Source of the DNA: Janthinobacterium lividum
Lineage (GTDB): Bacteria > Pseudomonadota > Gammaproteobacteria > Steroidobacterales > Steroidobacteraceae
DNA length: 7,147 nt
Direction: 5' to 3'
NCBI GenBank assembly: GCA_943327025.2
Contig: CALPVO020000106.1
Span: 1-7,147 of the forward strand
Part shown: positions 6,034-7,147 of the stretch, piece by piece
Position numbering within the stretch: position 1 is the stretch's first letter
Layout: each line of letters begins with the position of its first letter
The notes under the pieces: model-generated
What the model was told of the DNA's origin: nothing
What the model saw: the letters and a program-made list of their open reading frames with translations, nothing else
The model's database searches: none
Translations under genes and position numbers: made by a program

Positions 6034-6443
6034 TCCTGCAGTTTCCCGGCAAGCCAAGCATGCAGTTGCGCCATCTCCGCCAAGTAGCGCGTTTCGATAG
6101 CGCGCAAGGCTTCGTCGGAGTGGCGTAGGTTGTAGGTGTGGGCGAGCAGGTTGCGTTGACGCAGCATGTCCGTCCAGACGTGTCCTTCGCGGATAACGCC
6201 TGCTGCTAGCGCGGCTTCAATGATGGCGCGCGGTGTGAGCGTGGGCATGGCAACCCCCGCCGCCTCGAGGTAGTCCTTCATCGCTTTCCAGGAAAGTTCG
6301 AAGGTGTACTCGAAGCGGTGGATGGTGCCTTCGCGCTCCAGCTGATTCAGTTGGGCGCCACCGCTCGCGAGCGCTTCGCGCAGCAAGGCAAAGGCTCGGT
6401 CGAAATTGTCGAAGCGCTGTTTCCATCGCACGTCGGTAACCAT
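6030..6443 (-). CDS. hepT: HepT-like HEPN toxin (HI0074 / nucleotidyltransferase substrate-binding family)
   Basis: This 137-residue all-helical HEPN protein is the toxin half of a type VII toxin-antitoxin pair. The active-site motif Rx4HxY is intact as RNLLAHTY (R97, H102, Y104); the arginine and histidine are the ribonuclease residues and the tyrosine is the expected AMPylation target of MntA. Family landmarks also include RWKQRFDNFDRAFALL (6-21) and RFEYTFELSWKAMKDYLE (43-60), typical of HI0074-like members. The length is normal for the family. The gene is first in the operon and overlaps mntA by 4 nt, allowing coupled synthesis. The ATG at 6443 has no Shine-Dalgarno; instead the arm of a perfect inverted repeat abuts it and a promoter-like -10 lies 7 nt away. 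The cellular RNA target is unknown. Confidence 0.92.
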   Translation of the reverse strand: MVTDVRWKQRFDNFDRAFALLREALASGGAQLNQLEREGTIHRFEYTFELSWKAMKDYLEAAGVAMPTLTPRAIIEAALAAGVIREGHVWTDMLRQRNLLAHTYNLRHSDEALRAIETRYLAEMAQLHAWLAGKLQE

Positions 6444-6478
6444 GCGGCGAAGTCTATCGCCGCGCGGTCCAGAAGCAA
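6444..6478 (-). promoter_or_regulatory. hepT-mntA promoter with operator-like inverted repeat around the -10
   Basis: On the minus strand TTGCTT (6478-6473) is followed by a 16-bp spacer and TAGACT (6456-6451). The TAGACT hexamer is exactly the 6-nt gap between perfect 7-bp arms GCGGCGA (6463-6457) and TCGCCGC (6450-6444), and the second arm abuts the ATG at 6443. A protein bound to this dyad would block the -10. The predicted transcription start is within a few bases of the ATG. Confidence 0.45.
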
Positions 6479-6505
6479 CAATGCCACCACGAATTGAGGT
6501 GCATT

Positions 6506-6536
6506 CGCCGAAAAGTCGCGAGCAAGCTCGCTCCCA
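6506..6536. repeat. REP element, right copy flanking the toxin-antitoxin operon
   Basis: The perfect core GCGAGC-AA-GCTCGC (6518-6531) has the flank CGCCGAAAAGT on the left and TCCCA on the right. It is nearly identical to 5674-5704 (30 of 31) and in direct orientation. With the variant unit at 6573-6596 it forms an inverted pair in the 159-bp gap between hepT and the sensor gene. Confidence 0.8.
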
Positions 6537-6572
6537 TCGGTGGCACTGCTCATTGAGGTACCAATTTCGATT

Positions 6573-6596
6573 GTGAGAGGTAGCTTGCTTCCGACG
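6573..6596. repeat. Divergent inverted REP unit with a compensated stem
   Basis: This reads GTGAGAGGTAGCTTGCTTCC then GACG, matching the GTGGGAGCGAGCTTGCTCGC-GACG consensus at 19 of 24 positions. The stem GGTAGC-TT-GCTTCC keeps 5 of 6 pairs, including one compensatory C-G to G-C swap. It ends 6 bp before the stop codon of the sensor gene (6603-6605). Confidence 0.5.
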
Positions 6597-6602
6597 GTCG
6601 TA

Positions 6603-7147
6603 TCAATCGCCCGTGCGCGACACCAGTAGGGTCTTGGCCAGCTTGCCGTGTAGTTGGCCTAGGCCGCGCATGGCGTGCATGAGCGTGGTGAGCAGCAACA
6701 CGCCGAGCAATGGCACCACCACGAACTCCCAACCATGGAAGTCTGCGGTGAGCTTCACGCCGTTGATATTGCCGAACACCATTTCGCCGTGGTTGAACAG
6801 CGCACCGAAAGGCAGGCCCAGCAGCGCCAGGCTGAACGCGAGGCCGACGACGGTAAAGGTGAAGTAGAAGATACCTAGCGGCAGTTGTACGCCCATGTAG
6901 ATGAGCGTGGTCCAGGTGCGCCAGTCTCCGAGCATTTCCTTGATGCGCTCCCACCAGGTGCCTGGCGTGCGCGTCAGTGGCCGGCGCGGCATGCGAACGC
7001 CTAGCAAGCCTTCCACCAGTCGCCCTTCCGCCAGCGACAGAACGCGCGTGAAGCCGATGAACAAAAGGAAGAACGGTACGCCGATGATGAGGATGGCTAA
7101 GGCCAGCGAGACGGACAGCCCGGCCACCGCCACCGTGAAGTAGAAGA
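6603..7147 (-). CDS. Putative sensor-domain membrane protein, C-terminal part (5' end outside window)
   Basis: The frame is open to the right edge. The GTG at 7133 is internal, because the conserved FYFT lead-in of the first membrane unit precedes it. The visible 180 residues fit the bacterial 'putative sensor' domain: hydrophobic segments at about 5-32, 83-117 and 139-156, a basic loop LLGVRMPRRPLTRTP (47-61) after the first, then DWRTWTTLIYMGVQLPLG (74-91). The segment beginning FYFTVAVAGLSVSLAL (1-16) recurs as FYFTFTVVGLAFSLAL (93-108), indicating an internal duplication. In actinobacteria such domains often precede histidine kinases; here the protein ends shortly after the last membrane segment (SRTGD), so it has no kinase part. 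The ligand is unknown. It is followed by a REP pair and then the toxin-antitoxin operon, with no sign of co-regulation. Confidence 0.75.
   Translation of the reverse strand, partial: FYFTVAVAGLSVSLALAILIIGVPFFLLFIGFTRVLSLAEGRLVEGLLGVRMPRRPLTRTPGTWWERIKEMLGDWRTWTTLIYMGVQLPLGIFYFTFTVVGLAFSLALLGLPFGALFNHGEMVFGNINGVKLTADFHGWEFVVVPLLGVLLLTTLMHAMRGLGQLHGKLAKTLLVSRTGD

Noticed and set aside
5719..6057. Longer mntA beginning at 6057
   Set aside because: The start would be TTG and would overlap hepT by 28 nt. The ATG at 6033 forms a standard ATGA overlap and precedes the conserved domain.
6493..6559. Direct repeat ATTGAGGT at 6493-6500 and 6552-6559 as a possible attachment or target-site duplication
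   Set aside because: It is only 8 nt, and the interval holds just a REP unit and no integrase or transposase. It could be chance.
5058..6596. REP cluster read as a CRISPR array
   Set aside because: The units are palindromic, vary in orientation and spacing, lie in or between genes, and lack regular spacers or cas genes.
6603..7133. Sensor gene starting at the GTG at 7133
   Set aside because: The frame remains open to the edge, and the residues before it (FYFT) match the start of the repeated membrane unit, so the gene extends beyond the window.

Overview
The window is GC-rich and its gene families suggest a gammaproteobacterium, most likely Xanthomonadaceae/Lysobacteraceae (Lysobacter or Stenotrophomonas type). 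The best taxonomic clue is a set of REP-like palindromes with GTAG/GTGG feet and a GCGAGC-AA-GCTCGC core, typical of that group and of Pseudomonas. The small secreted protein with a TGSxLxxRKVC motif fits the same group. The assignment is inference; no rRNA or housekeeping marker is present.

Layout from left to right. (1) At 2-547 (+) is the 3' end of a Sulfotransfer_2-type sulfotransferase. It converges on a 629-aa TPR-sulfotransferase at 602-2491 (-), a different sulfotransferase family. (2) A 105-bp divergent intergenic region carries a promoter for a 125-aa secreted Pro/Ala-rich protein (2597-2974, +). That gene ends at a GC-rich hairpin facing the next operon. (3) A leftward three-gene operon runs from 5643 to 2995: a secreted DUF192 protein, a class A beta-lactamase-like serine hydrolase (ATGA overlap), and an Sfp-type 4'-phosphopantetheinyl transferase (4-nt gap). 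(4) A leftward HepT-MntA (HEPN/MNT, type VII) toxin-antitoxin operon lies at 6443-5719. (5) At the right edge (6603-7147, -) is the 3' part of a membrane protein with a 'putative sensor' domain.

The most distinctive signal is in the repeats rather than in a new gene. An inverted pair of REP elements (5058-5119) lies in frame inside the serine hydrolase and encodes much of its signal peptide. Two 31-nt REP copies in the same orientation, with 30 of 31 positions identical (5674-5704 and 6506-6536), bracket the toxin-antitoxin operon. A further REP supplies the stop codon of mntA inside its GTAG foot. In front of hepT, the -10 hexamer sits exactly in the loop of a perfect 7-bp inverted repeat that abuts the ATG, which suggests an autoregulated, nearly leaderless toxin-antitoxin promoter.

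Functionally, the toxin-antitoxin pair is self-contained. The DUF192-hydrolase-PPTase operon combines two exported proteins with one cytoplasmic carrier-protein-activating enzyme, and no shared pathway is evident. I see no tRNA, rRNA, CRISPR array, transposase or integrase, and no gene-free stretch longer than about 160 bp.
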